In this document: piece after piece, positions 1 through 5,249 of the stretch
Position numbering within the stretch: position 1 is the stretch's first letter
Layout: every line of letters starts with the position of its first letter
NCBI GenBank assembly: GCA_944376955.1
Contig: CALWEB010000149.1
Location: forward strand, 1-9,361
Length of the DNA stretch: 9,361 nucleotides
Direction: 5' to 3'
Origin: an uncultured Agathobaculum sp.
GTDB taxonomy: Bacteria; Bacillota; Clostridia; Oscillospirales; Butyricicoccaceae
Program-made: the position numbers and the translations under genes
Notes under the pieces: model-generated
The model's database searches: none
What the model was told of the DNA's origin: nothing
Seen by the model: the letters and a program-made list of their open reading frames with translations, nothing else

Positions 1-48
1 GGGCTTTGGTGTTGGTGGGGAGAGACCCAACTAGGTGGCTGCAAGCGG

Positions 49-576
49 TTATTTTTCCTCGGTAAGCAGAAACCCCTTGTCTTGCAGCCCTTGGATGACC
101 CGGTTCAATGTTGCTTCGTCCGGCGCGCGCAAGGTATGCAGATGGATACCGCCGGTCAGGTCGCAGAGCGGCCGCGCGCTGGGGCTTTTTATCTTTTCGC
201 AAAACATGTCGGCATCGTAGCGGGAAAAAATATGCAGTGGGGCGCAGATCTGTCCGTAAACCGAATGCTCAACCGTCACATCAATCAATGCGCCGCCCAG
301 ATCGACTACAGTATACAGTTCTTCGTGCAGGCGATCATCCCCATGGTGGCAAACCACCTGCCGCTCGGCATGGTTTGCGGTGGACGTTGGCTTGTCCAGT
401 ATGTATCCACGCGGTGTTGCGAGTACGGAAAACCCGCCGGCGCGCAGCAATGCAACATCGCCCACGATGATTTGCCGGCTGACACCACATTGTGCTGCCA
501 ACGCCGTGGCGGAAAGCGGGCCTTGAGCCTGGGTGAGCAGATGGGTGATTTTGATGCGCCGTTCTGCAGCGTTCAT
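49..576 (-). CDS. niaR: NiaR-type niacin-responsive transcriptional repressor (HTH + 3H domain)
   Basis: This 175-residue protein matches the NiaR/YrxA family, which represses niacin uptake and NAD synthesis genes when niacin is plentiful. Residues about 5-60 form a winged helix-turn-helix (AAQCGVSRQIIVGDVALLR, residues 27-45). Residues about 70-170 form the 3H domain. Its likely metal ligands are visible: H78, E86, H145 and H147, the same spacing as the nickel-binding residues I recall for the Thermotoga homologue TM1602 (His79, Glu87, His146, His148). H104 in VEHSVYG is also conserved in the family. Length is normal. The ATG has an AAGGAG site 10 bases upstream. A TTGCAT-17-TATGAT promoter lies immediately upstream, so the gene need not depend on the 3D-domain gene before it. 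No NAD gene is visible; any regulated neighbour could lie past the left edge. The family call is secure; the ligand is inferred from the family. Confidence 0.9.
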   Translation of the reverse strand: MNAAERRIKITHLLTQAQGPLSATALAAQCGVSRQIIVGDVALLRAGGFSVLATPRGYILDKPTSTANHAERQVVCHHGDDRLHEELYTVVDLGGALIDVTVEHSVYGQICAPLHIFSRYDADMFCEKIKSPSARPLCDLTGGIHLHTLRAPDEATLNRVIQGLQDKGFLLTEEK

Positions 577-601
577 AGTTCAGTCACTCCTTAGTATCCC
601 T

Positions 602-630
602 ATCATAGCAAAAGAAAAAGGACTATGCAA
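602..630 (-). promoter_or_regulatory. niaR promoter inside the upstream gene's terminator
   Basis: On the minus strand the sequence reads TTGCAT (625-630), 17 bases, then TATGAT (602-607), preceded by TGC, which makes an extended -10. Transcription would start near 595, about 20 bases before the ATG. The -35 element lies in the loop and descending arm of the terminator hairpin at 618-641, so promoter and terminator share DNA. Seen by inspection only. Confidence 0.6.
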
Positions 631-641
631 GCATAGTCCTT
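611..641 (-). terminator. Rho-independent terminator of the 3D-domain gene
   Basis: On the minus strand a 10-bp perfect stem AAGGACTATG / CATAGTCCTT with a CTTG tetraloop is followed by a T-rich tract (TTTCTTT, complement of 611-617). It starts about 15 bases after the stop codon of the 3D-domain gene. The plus strand lacks a T-run after the stem, so termination should be directional. Confidence 0.85.
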
Positions 642-656
642 GAAATCTGTTTTGGA

Positions 657-1367
657 TTAACCGAGCAGATAGATGTTGGCATTCTGGACGCCCAGCTCAA
701 TCGCGCGGTCATGCGAAGAAACGAAAACGTCAATCTTGTTGTTCTTGATCGCTCCACCGGTATCCTCTGCAATAAATACGCCGTAGCCATCAATATAAAC
801 GCGGCTGCCCAGCGGGATAACAGAAGAATCAACTGCAATCGTGCGGCCTTCCGTCGGGGTAGTGCCGGAAGCAGTCTTGGCACCGGCAACGCCGTTGCAG
901 GATTCACACGGGCAGTAGAAGGTCAGCTTGTAGTTGCCCAGTGCGGTGGAATTGTTCTTGATGGTGTTGGTTGCCAGCAGGGTAGAAGAGTAGGCAACCG
1001 TTTTCGCAGATACCGGTGCGCTCAACAGGTTGGTAGCGGTGGACTGCGTTGCAGAAGTGTTCTGCTCTGCTTTTTCTGCTTCCGCTTTCGCTGCCTCTTC
1101 CTGTGCCTTGGCTTCCGCCTCCGCCTTTGCCTTGGCTTCGGCTTCTGCCTTTGCCTTGGCAGCTGCCTCAGCCTTTGCCTTGGTCAGTGCCTGTTCAGCG
1201 GTGTTGATCTGGTCGGCATTCAAAACCGTACCGACAGATGCGTTCAGGTTGGAGGAAAGCACGGCAACCGGCTGATCCAGTGCCGCTGCGCTGATGGAAA
1301 CCATCGTGCCGATGGCCAGCGTTGCAGCGATCAACTTAGATGCATGCTTACGCAAAGAAAATAACAT
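657..1367 (-). CDS. Secreted 3D-domain cell-wall protein with Ala/Lys/Glu-rich spacer
   Basis: This 236-residue protein has three parts. Residues 1-29 are a signal peptide with a hydrophobic core and an SAAA cleavage region. Residues about 56-102 are a low-complexity helix made almost only of Ala, Lys and Glu. Residues about 147-228 are a 3D domain, named for three conserved aspartates: D180 (AVDSSVIPLGSRVYI), D202 (EDTGG) and D213 (KIDVF). This fold is shared with the MltA-type lytic transglycosylase core and with YocH, YabE and RpfB-like wall proteins, so a role in peptidoglycan cleavage or remodelling outside the membrane is likely. The motif YCPCESCNG (151-159) precedes the core. There is no LysM or G5 domain; the charged helix takes the usual place of the wall-binding module. 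AGGAG sits 8 bases before the ATG. A TTGACA promoter and a six-copy hexamer array lie upstream, and a terminator follows. Confidence 0.88.
   Translation of the reverse strand: MLFSLRKHASKLIAATLAIGTMVSISAAALDQPVAVLSSNLNASVGTVLNADQINTAEQALTKAKAEAAAKAKAEAEAKAKAEAEAKAQEEAAKAEAEKAEQNTSATQSTATNLLSAPVSAKTVAYSSTLLATNTIKNNSTALGNYKLTFYCPCESCNGVAGAKTASGTTPTEGRTIAVDSSVIPLGSRVYIDGYGVFIAEDTGGAIKNNKIDVFVSSHDRAIELGVQNANIYLLG
1062..1196 (-). repeat. Degenerate tandem repeat coding for an Ala/Lys/Glu-rich helix
   Basis: Within the 3D-domain gene the codons for residues 58-102 form imperfect repeats of Lys-Ala-Glu-Ala units (such as KAKAEAEA). On the plus strand this shows as recurring GCCTTTGCCTTGGC-like blocks. 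The encoded segment should be a long, charged, solvent-exposed helix that spaces the 3D domain from the signal peptide. Such repeats can change copy number by slippage. Confidence 0.75.
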
Positions 1368-1416
1368 GTGTTACACTCCTAAATCTCGTGAAAACCCGCG
1401 GAAGCGCGGCATCGGT

Positions 1417-1477
1417 TGTTACCGATTTGTTTTCGGGCTGTTACTGGATTGTTGTCGATCTGTTTCCGATCTGTAAC
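1417..1477 (+). promoter_or_regulatory. Array of six direct TGTxxx hexamers with an exact 11-bp period (candidate WalR/PhoP-type operator)
   Basis: On the plus strand the hexamers TGTTAC (1417), TGTTTT (1428), TGTTAC (1439), TGTTGT (1450), TGTTTC (1461) and TGTAAC (1472) are each separated by exactly 5 bases. The WalR (YycF) box is a direct repeat TGTWAH-N5-TGTWAH. Three copies here match TGTWAH fully and three miss one position. Spacers are related too (CGATT, CGGGC, TGGAT, CGATC, CGATC). The array begins at the expected transcription start of the 3D-domain gene and runs about 57 bases into its leader, a place that suits repression. On the other strand the hexamers end in ACA, so a PhoP-like regulator is an alternative. 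The repeat geometry is seen; the regulator is inferred. Confidence 0.65.
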
Positions 1478-1479
1478 TT

Positions 1480-1508
1480 ATGATACTGTACATTTTCCGA
1501 TTTGTCAA
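1480..1508 (-). promoter_or_regulatory. Promoter of the 3D-domain gene
   Basis: On the minus strand a consensus TTGACA (1503-1508), 17 bases and TATCAT (1480-1485) form a strong sigma-A promoter. Start of transcription is expected near 1473, leaving a leader of about 105 bases that is largely filled by the hexamer array. A CGATT-TGT unit like those of the array overlaps the -35 (1498-1508), 31 bases from the nearest array copy. Confidence 0.8.
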
Positions 1509-1617
1509 ATGCTTTTTCGAACTTTTGTTCAATCTGCATAATTGTTTTCCCATATAGCGGGATTATCTGTATAGTCGCATGAAAAAAACGGTCTATTTTT
1601 GAAGGTGAATTCGGATT

Positions 1618-2022
1618 GTGCACAACGAACGGTTACAAAACGACAATTTACGCGACTGGGTGGGGAAGGTCGAAATCCGGATGGTCCTCCAGAGGTGGGG
1701 AGTGGGGAAGACGTTCCGACCGTATAAGCTGGTTGCAAGGGGCGAATACTATTATATAGAGGGCGGAAAGGATGTCCGAGGCGCGGGGGTTCGCTTGCTG
1801 GGCCGTTGCAAAAAAACTTTACACTGCATTCGGAATATGGTATCATTGAAAATAAGTGTTTGCAGCCTGTGTGGGGATACACCGCTGTTTTGCGGTGAGG
1901 CCGGGTTGCAGCGCAGAGATAAAATCGTGCATAAAGACGGACGAACGGGATGGCAGGTCTGTCTTTGTAAGGGATGTGGGAGCGAGTCCTGCATCATGGT
2001 TTACATGGATCAAATCAGATGA
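1618..2022 (+). CDS. Doubtful cysteine-rich small ORF upstream of rnj
   Basis: This 134-codon frame opens with GTG, 10 bases after a GAAGGTG sequence that could bind ribosomes, and ends 24 bases before the rnj start. I recognise no family. Its last 60 residues carry a zinc-ribbon-like set of cysteines: CSLCG, FCG, then CLCKGCG and a final ESC. The first half is basic and rich in Gly, Arg and Val, and uses rare AGG and CGA codons. Against it: the strong rnj promoter (1818-1846) lies inside the frame, no clear promoter is seen before 1618, and the region has long open frames on the other strand as well. It may be a real small metal-binding protein, only its C-terminal part may be translated, or it may be a chance frame across regulatory DNA. 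Low confidence. Confidence 0.25.
   Translation: MHNERLQNDNLRDWVGKVEIRMVLQRWGVGKTFRPYKLVARGEYYYIEGGKDVRGAGVRLLGRCKKTLHCIRNMVSLKISVCSLCGDTPLFCGEAGLQRRDKIVHKDGRTGWQVCLCKGCGSESCIMVYMDQIR
1818..1846 (+). promoter_or_regulatory. rnj promoter
   Basis: TTTACA (1818-1823), 17 bases, then TATCAT (1841-1846), with TGG just before the -10 (an extended -10). Each hexamer matches consensus at 5 of 6 positions. Transcription should start near 1853 and give a leader of about 194 bases before the RNase J start codon. Confidence 0.75.
1861..1910 (+). promoter_or_regulatory. Stem-loop near the 5' end of the rnj leader
   Basis: TGCAGCCTG (1861-1869) pairs with 1902-1910 (CGGGTTGCA, with G-U pairs), closing a hairpin whose inner stem is CACCGC (1880-1885) and GCGGTG (1892-1897) around a six-base loop. 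It begins only about 8 bases after the predicted transcript start. A second, weaker pairing, GCAGG (1953-1957) with CCTGC (1988-1992), follows. No known riboswitch class is recognised. A role in mRNA stability or autoregulation is inference. Confidence 0.4.
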
Positions 2023-2046
2023 ATAAAGGAAAGTGATAAAACCATT

Positions 2047-3705
2047 ATGAAAGAAAAATTGAAGATTATACCGCTGGGTGGCCTCAATGAGATCGGCAAA
2101 AACATGACCGTGATCGAGTATGGCAACGATATCCTTGTGATTGACTGCGGTGTTGCGTTTCCGGATGATGACATGCTGGGTGTGGATCTGGTAATCCCGG
2201 ATACCACTTATCTCAAGCGCAACATCAATAAGCTGCGCGGCTATGTCATTACACACGGGCATGAAGACCACATTGGTGCGATCCCGTATGTGCTGCGCGA
2301 GTGTAATGCCCCGATTTATGCCACGCGCCTGACGTGTGGCATCATCGAAACCAAGCTCAGTGAGCATAAAATGCCGCAGAAGGTCAAGCTCAACCGCGTG
2401 CGTGCGGGGGATACGATTAAACTGGGTTGCTTTAAGGTGGAATTTATCCACACTAACCACTCGATTGCGGATTCCGTGGCGCTTGCCATCACCACGCCGC
2501 TTGGTACGATCCTGCACACCGGCGACTTCAAGATTGATCTGACGCCGGTTTCGGGTGAGATGATTGATCTGGTCCGCATCGGTGAATTGGGGAAAAAGGG
2601 GCTGCTTGCCCTGATGAGCGATTCGACCAATGTGGAGCGTCCGGGTTACACGCCGAGCGAAAAGATCGTGGGCAAGTCGCTGGAGAAATTCATCATGGAA
2701 AGCGACCAGCGCATCATCATTGCCACGTTCGCTTCCAACGTGTCCCGCTTGCAGCAGATCTTGGATATTGCCGCCAAGGCGGGGCGCAAGGTTGCGGTGT
2801 GCGGCCGCAGTATGGAGAAAATCTCCAAGGTAGCGGGGGAGCTCGGCTACCTGAAAGATTCCGGCAAGGTGATGATTGATATCTCCGAGATCAAGCGGTA
2901 TGCACGCAGCCAGTTGATCATCGTATCCACTGGTTCACAGGGCGAGACCATGTCCGCGCTGTACCGCATGGCGTACGGCAGCCACAAGCAGGTGGAGGTC
3001 AATGCGGGCGACCGTATTTTGATTGCGGCTTCCGCCATCCCCGGCAATGAGAAGTCGATCAACAATATGGTCAACGAGCTGTATAAGCAGGGCGCGGAGG
3101 TTATTTATGACCGCTCTGCCGCCATCCATGTATCCGGCCATGCTTGTCAGGAAGATCTGAAGCTGATGCTTGGTCTGTGCAAGCCCAAGTATTTCATTCC
3201 GGTGCATGGCGAATACCGTATGCTGATGCAGCACGCCGGTCTGGCGCGTGAAATGGGCGTCAACCCGAAAAATGTGCTGATTACGGAGATCGGTCGTCCG
3301 GTGGAGATCAGCGAGAACTCTGCGCGTCTGGGCAATCCTGTTCCCGCAGGACGCCTGTTGGTGGATGGTCTGGGCATTGGCGATGTCGGCACAGCAGTAC
3401 TGCGTGACCGTAAGCACCTGTCCGAGGACGGCCTGCTGGTTGTCGTAGTCACAGTGGACGCGACTACGGGCGTGGTTATTGCCGGTCCGGATATTGTGTC
3501 CCGCGGCTTTGTGTATGTCAAGGAAGCCGAGGCGTTGATGGAAGAACTGCGGAATATTTCGCAGATGGCGCTCGACCGCTGCGCGGTGGAAAACCTGCGC
3601 GACTGGAACAGCCTCAAGTCGGCCATCAAGGGCGATGTGAGCGATTATCTGTTCAAGAAGACCAAGCGCAGCCCGATGGTGCTGCCCATCATCATGGAAA
3701 TCTAA
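2047..3705 (+). CDS. rnj: Ribonuclease J (5'-3' exonuclease / endonuclease)
   Basis: This 552-residue protein is a full-length RNase J, a zinc-dependent metallo-beta-lactamase/beta-CASP nuclease that degrades and matures RNA in the cytoplasm, favouring 5'-monophosphate ends. Visible motifs are HGHEDH (70-75), H138 in HTNHS, HTGD (157-160), the beta-CASP residues SDSTNVERPG (191-200), then HVSGH (361-365) and PVHGEYR (386-391). The end, LPIIMEI, is typical of the family. The start MKEKLKIIPLGGLNEIGKN fits homologues. No other in-frame start codon occurs between it and the preceding stop, although the AAAGGA site (2025-2030) is rather far, about 16 bases away. The gene has its own promoter and a long leader, and is closed by a strong terminator, so it is monocistronic. 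Whether the genome has a second paralogue (J1/J2) cannot be seen. Confidence 0.97.
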   Translation: MKEKLKIIPLGGLNEIGKNMTVIEYGNDILVIDCGVAFPDDDMLGVDLVIPDTTYLKRNINKLRGYVITHGHEDHIGAIPYVLRECNAPIYATRLTCGIIETKLSEHKMPQKVKLNRVRAGDTIKLGCFKVEFIHTNHSIADSVALAITTPLGTILHTGDFKIDLTPVSGEMIDLVRIGELGKKGLLALMSDSTNVERPGYTPSEKIVGKSLEKFIMESDQRIIIATFASNVSRLQQILDIAAKAGRKVAVCGRSMEKISKVAGELGYLKDSGKVMIDISEIKRYARSQLIIVSTGSQGETMSALYRMAYGSHKQVEVNAGDRILIAASAIPGNEKSINNMVNELYKQGAEVIYDRSAAIHVSGHACQEDLKLMLGLCKPKYFIPVHGEYRMLMQHAGLAREMGVNPKNVLITEIGRPVEISENSARLGNPVPAGRLLVDGLGIGDVGTAVLRDRKHLSEDGLLVVVVTVDATTGVVIAGPDIVSRGFVYVKEAEALMEELRNISQMALDRCAVENLRDWNSLKSAIKGDVSDYLFKKTKRSPMVLPIIMEI

Positions 3706-3709
3706 ACGA

Positions 3710-3739
3710 AAAAAACAGCCGCATTTGCGGCTGTTTTTT
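3710..3739 (+). terminator. rnj terminator
   Basis: A perfect stem AAAAAACAGCCGC / GCGGCTGTTTTTT with an ATTT loop lies 5 bases after the rnj stop codon. The T-run forms part of the 3' arm, as in a classic intrinsic terminator. The matching A-run could also give some termination on the other strand, but no gene arrives from that side. Confidence 0.92.
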
Positions 3740-3758
3740 CATTTTGCGCGTTCTGGCT

Positions 3759-3787
3759 TTGACGGTAGTCTGTGCATCTGCTATACT
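3759..3787 (+). promoter_or_regulatory. Promoter of the flavodoxin/ferredoxin gene
   Basis: TTGACG (3759-3764), 17 bases, TATACT (3782-3787) preceded by TGC. Start expected near 3794, about 24 bases before the ATG. The nine bases TGCTATACT recur in the promoter of the SLH gene (7152-7160). A short inverted repeat, CTATA and TATAG seven bases apart (3781-3797), overlaps the -10 and the start. Confidence 0.78.
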
Positions 3788-3817
3788 GGCCTTATAGAGA
3801 CAAGGGAGGCGCGGCAT

Positions 3818-4639
3818 ATGCAGGCAAAACGGGTATGGGCGATGTATTGGAGCGCGACGGGGACAACCCAACGCGTGGTAACAACGATTGCGGCGCAGGC
3901 AGCGCAGACGCTGGGCGTGCCGCTTGCGGAATATAATTTTACGCTGCTGACAGCGCGGCAGGGTGCGCCGGATTTTACGTCGGAGGATTTGGTCATCTTC
4001 GGCACGCCGACCTATGCGGGGCGCGTGCCAAATGTGCTGCTCAAATATCTGGCGACTGTGGAGGGACGCGGTGCGGCGGCAGTGCCGGTTGTGACCTTTG
4101 GCAACCGCGCGTTTGACGATTCGCTGATCGAACTGCGCGACATCCTTGCAGACCATGGCTTTTTGCCGTTTGCCGCCGCGGCCTTTGTGGGTGAGCATTC
4201 GTTTTCCACCACGTTGGCAGCCGGGCGGCCGGATGCGGATGATCTGGCGCAGGCGAGACAGTTTGCGGCGCAGATTGCTGCACGCACAGCAGCAGTGGAG
4301 GCGGATGCGCCGCCGGTCGCGGTACCCGGGCGGGCACGGGACGAGCGGACCTATTACCAGCCGCGCGACCGCGCAGGCAATCCGGTGGATATCCGCAAAG
4401 TCAAGCCAAAGACCAGCGAGACGTGCGATGGCTGCGGCATTTGCGCGCAGGTTTGTCCGATGGGTTCGATTGACCCGCAGGATGTGCGGGAATTTACCGG
4501 CATCTGCATCAAATGTGGGGCGTGCGTGAAGAAATGCCCCAAGGGCGCCAAATACTACGATGACCCGGGTTACTTATACCACAAAACCGAACTCGAGGAA
4601 GGGTATCGCCGCCGCGCGGCGGTCAGCCTGTTCCTGTGA
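3818..4639 (+). CDS. EFR1-type flavodoxin-ferredoxin fusion protein
   Basis: This 273-residue protein joins a flavodoxin-like domain (about 1-160) to a C-terminal double [4Fe-4S] ferredoxin (about 200-245). The FMN-phosphate loop is SATGTT (12-17), a second FMN loop is GTPTYAGRVPN (62-72), and a third is FGNRAFDDS (94-102). The two clusters are C203/C206/C209/C213 and C230/C233/C236/C240, both in the classic CxxCxxCxxxC spacing followed by Pro. It should be a soluble cytoplasmic electron carrier that passes electrons between iron-sulphur centres and FMN; the partner enzymes are unknown. The ATG has GGGAGG (3804-3809) 8 bases upstream and a good promoter. The frame stays open upstream to 3725, but that start lies in the rnj terminator and before the promoter. 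It converges on the next gene. Confidence 0.9.
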   Translation: MQAKRVWAMYWSATGTTQRVVTTIAAQAAQTLGVPLAEYNFTLLTARQGAPDFTSEDLVIFGTPTYAGRVPNVLLKYLATVEGRGAAAVPVVTFGNRAFDDSLIELRDILADHGFLPFAAAAFVGEHSFSTTLAAGRPDADDLAQARQFAAQIAARTAAVEADAPPVAVPGRARDERTYYQPRDRAGNPVDIRKVKPKTSETCDGCGICAQVCPMGSIDPQDVREFTGICIKCGACVKKCPKGAKYYDDPGYLYHKTELEEGYRRRAAVSLFL

Positions 4640-4643
4640 GCAG

Positions 4644-4675
4644 AAAAAAGGCTGACGCAGTTGCGTCAGCCTTTA
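4644..4675. terminator. Shared terminator between converging genes
   Basis: The stem AAAGGCTGACGC / GCGTCAGCCTTT with an AGTT loop lies between the flavodoxin/ferredoxin gene (plus) and the 178-residue gene (minus). On the minus strand the stem is followed by TTTTTT (complement of 4644-4649), a good terminator. On the plus strand the tail is only TTTATA, so it is weaker that way. The stop codon of the minus gene (4666-4668) lies inside the stem. Confidence 0.85.
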
Positions 4676-5202
4676 TACATGCCGATTTTTTGCAGGTCGG
4701 TAATCAGATCCGGCACGGTCATGCCCGCGATTTCCAGCCGCTGCGCTTCGCCCGGATGTGCCTCGGAAAACGTATCCCAAGCGGTGACAATCGCATTGGT
4801 GCGCGGCACCTCAAAGCGGGCAAGCAGCTTTTCTGCGCGGGCGATCTGTGGGCTGTAAATGGACAGTACCTTATATTTCTGCACGAACAGTTCTTCCTCT
4901 GTGGCAAGCGAGCCAATGGCGAAGGCTGACAGCCCGTCCTGCAGCAGCAGCTCGCCGTAGCCGTCCAGGATCATGGTCAGCTGCTTTTTGGTCATGTTGT
5001 CCAGATACCAGACCGCATCCTGCTCTGCATCCGGATGGATAGCGAGGAACAGCGGTTCGGTCAGCGAGGCATAGTAGGCGTGGATGAAGTCGGACAGCTT
5101 TTCAAAGCTCAAATTGCAGGTTATGGTGCTGCCGTCTACGCAGTATTGTTCGCGCAGCTTGTCCGGAAAGGGGACGGTAACCCCTGCGGCGGTTTGAAAC
5201 AT
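4666..5202 (-). CDS. Unrecognised 178-residue cytoplasmic protein downstream of birA
   Basis: I do not recognise a family. The protein has no signal peptide, membrane segment or cysteine motif. It is acidic and mostly helical in character, with segments such as FEKLSDFIHAYYASL (33-47) and EEELFVQKYKVLSIYSP. The start is well supported by AAGGAG 9 bases before the ATG. Codon use resembles the neighbours, so the gene is probably real and native. It follows birA by 43 bases on the same strand and ends in a strong terminator, so it is likely the last gene of a birA unit. A promoter-like sequence also lies between the two genes. Nothing seen ties it to biotin. Confidence 0.8.
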   Translation of the reverse strand: MFQTAAGVTVPFPDKLREQYCVDGSTITCNLSFEKLSDFIHAYYASLTEPLFLAIHPDAEQDAVWYLDNMTKKQLTMILDGYGELLLQDGLSAFAIGSLATEEELFVQKYKVLSIYSPQIARAEKLLARFEVPRTNAIVTAWDTFSEAHPGEAQRLEIAGMTVPDLITDLQKIGMYKG

Positions 5203-5219
5203 AAAGGGATACTCCTTAC

Positions 5220-5249
5220 ATTATATAATATATTGTCGTGTGCTGTCAG
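5220..5249 (-). promoter_or_regulatory. Possible promoter between birA and the 178-residue gene
   Basis: On the minus strand CTGACA (5244-5249), 18 bases and a perfect TATAAT (5220-5225) look like a sigma-A promoter; the TGA of birA is inside the -35. The weakness is spacing: a start 7 bases past the -10 would fall within the AAGGAG ribosome binding site. An internal promoter here is possible but not secure. Confidence 0.35.

Noticed and set aside
711..1364. Open frame of 217 codons on the plus strand, rich in Cys, Leu, Phe and Arg
   Set aside because: It is the complement of the Ala/Lys/Glu repeat and 3D domain; the minus-strand gene has a signal peptide, domain, promoter and ribosome binding site.
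1417..1477. CRISPR array or simple tandem repeat
   Set aside because: The repeats are hexamers with 5-base spacers at an 11-bp period; this is a protein-binding geometry, not CRISPR, and only the hexamers are strongly conserved.
1509..1617. Promoter for the frame starting at 1618
   Set aside because: TATAGT (1570-1575) and TATAGC (1554-1559) are present, but neither has a credible -35 at 16-18 bases. Nothing firm is seen in this stretch.
1640..1810. Known riboswitch or T-box in the G-rich stretch between the 3D gene and rnj
   Set aside because: No T-box sequence, no recognisable riboswitch core and no terminator hairpin with a T-run were seen; only a weak GGTCG/CGACC pairing.
1843..2517. 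Open frame of 224 codons on the minus strand opposite the rnj start and leader
   Set aside because: It lies antisense to the conserved RNase J domain, has no family features, and its composition is that of a shadow of rnj codons.
3725..3817. Earlier start for the flavodoxin/ferredoxin gene
   Set aside because: This would begin inside the rnj terminator and upstream of the gene's own promoter; the start at 3818 has GGGAGG at ideal spacing and matches the flavodoxin N terminus.
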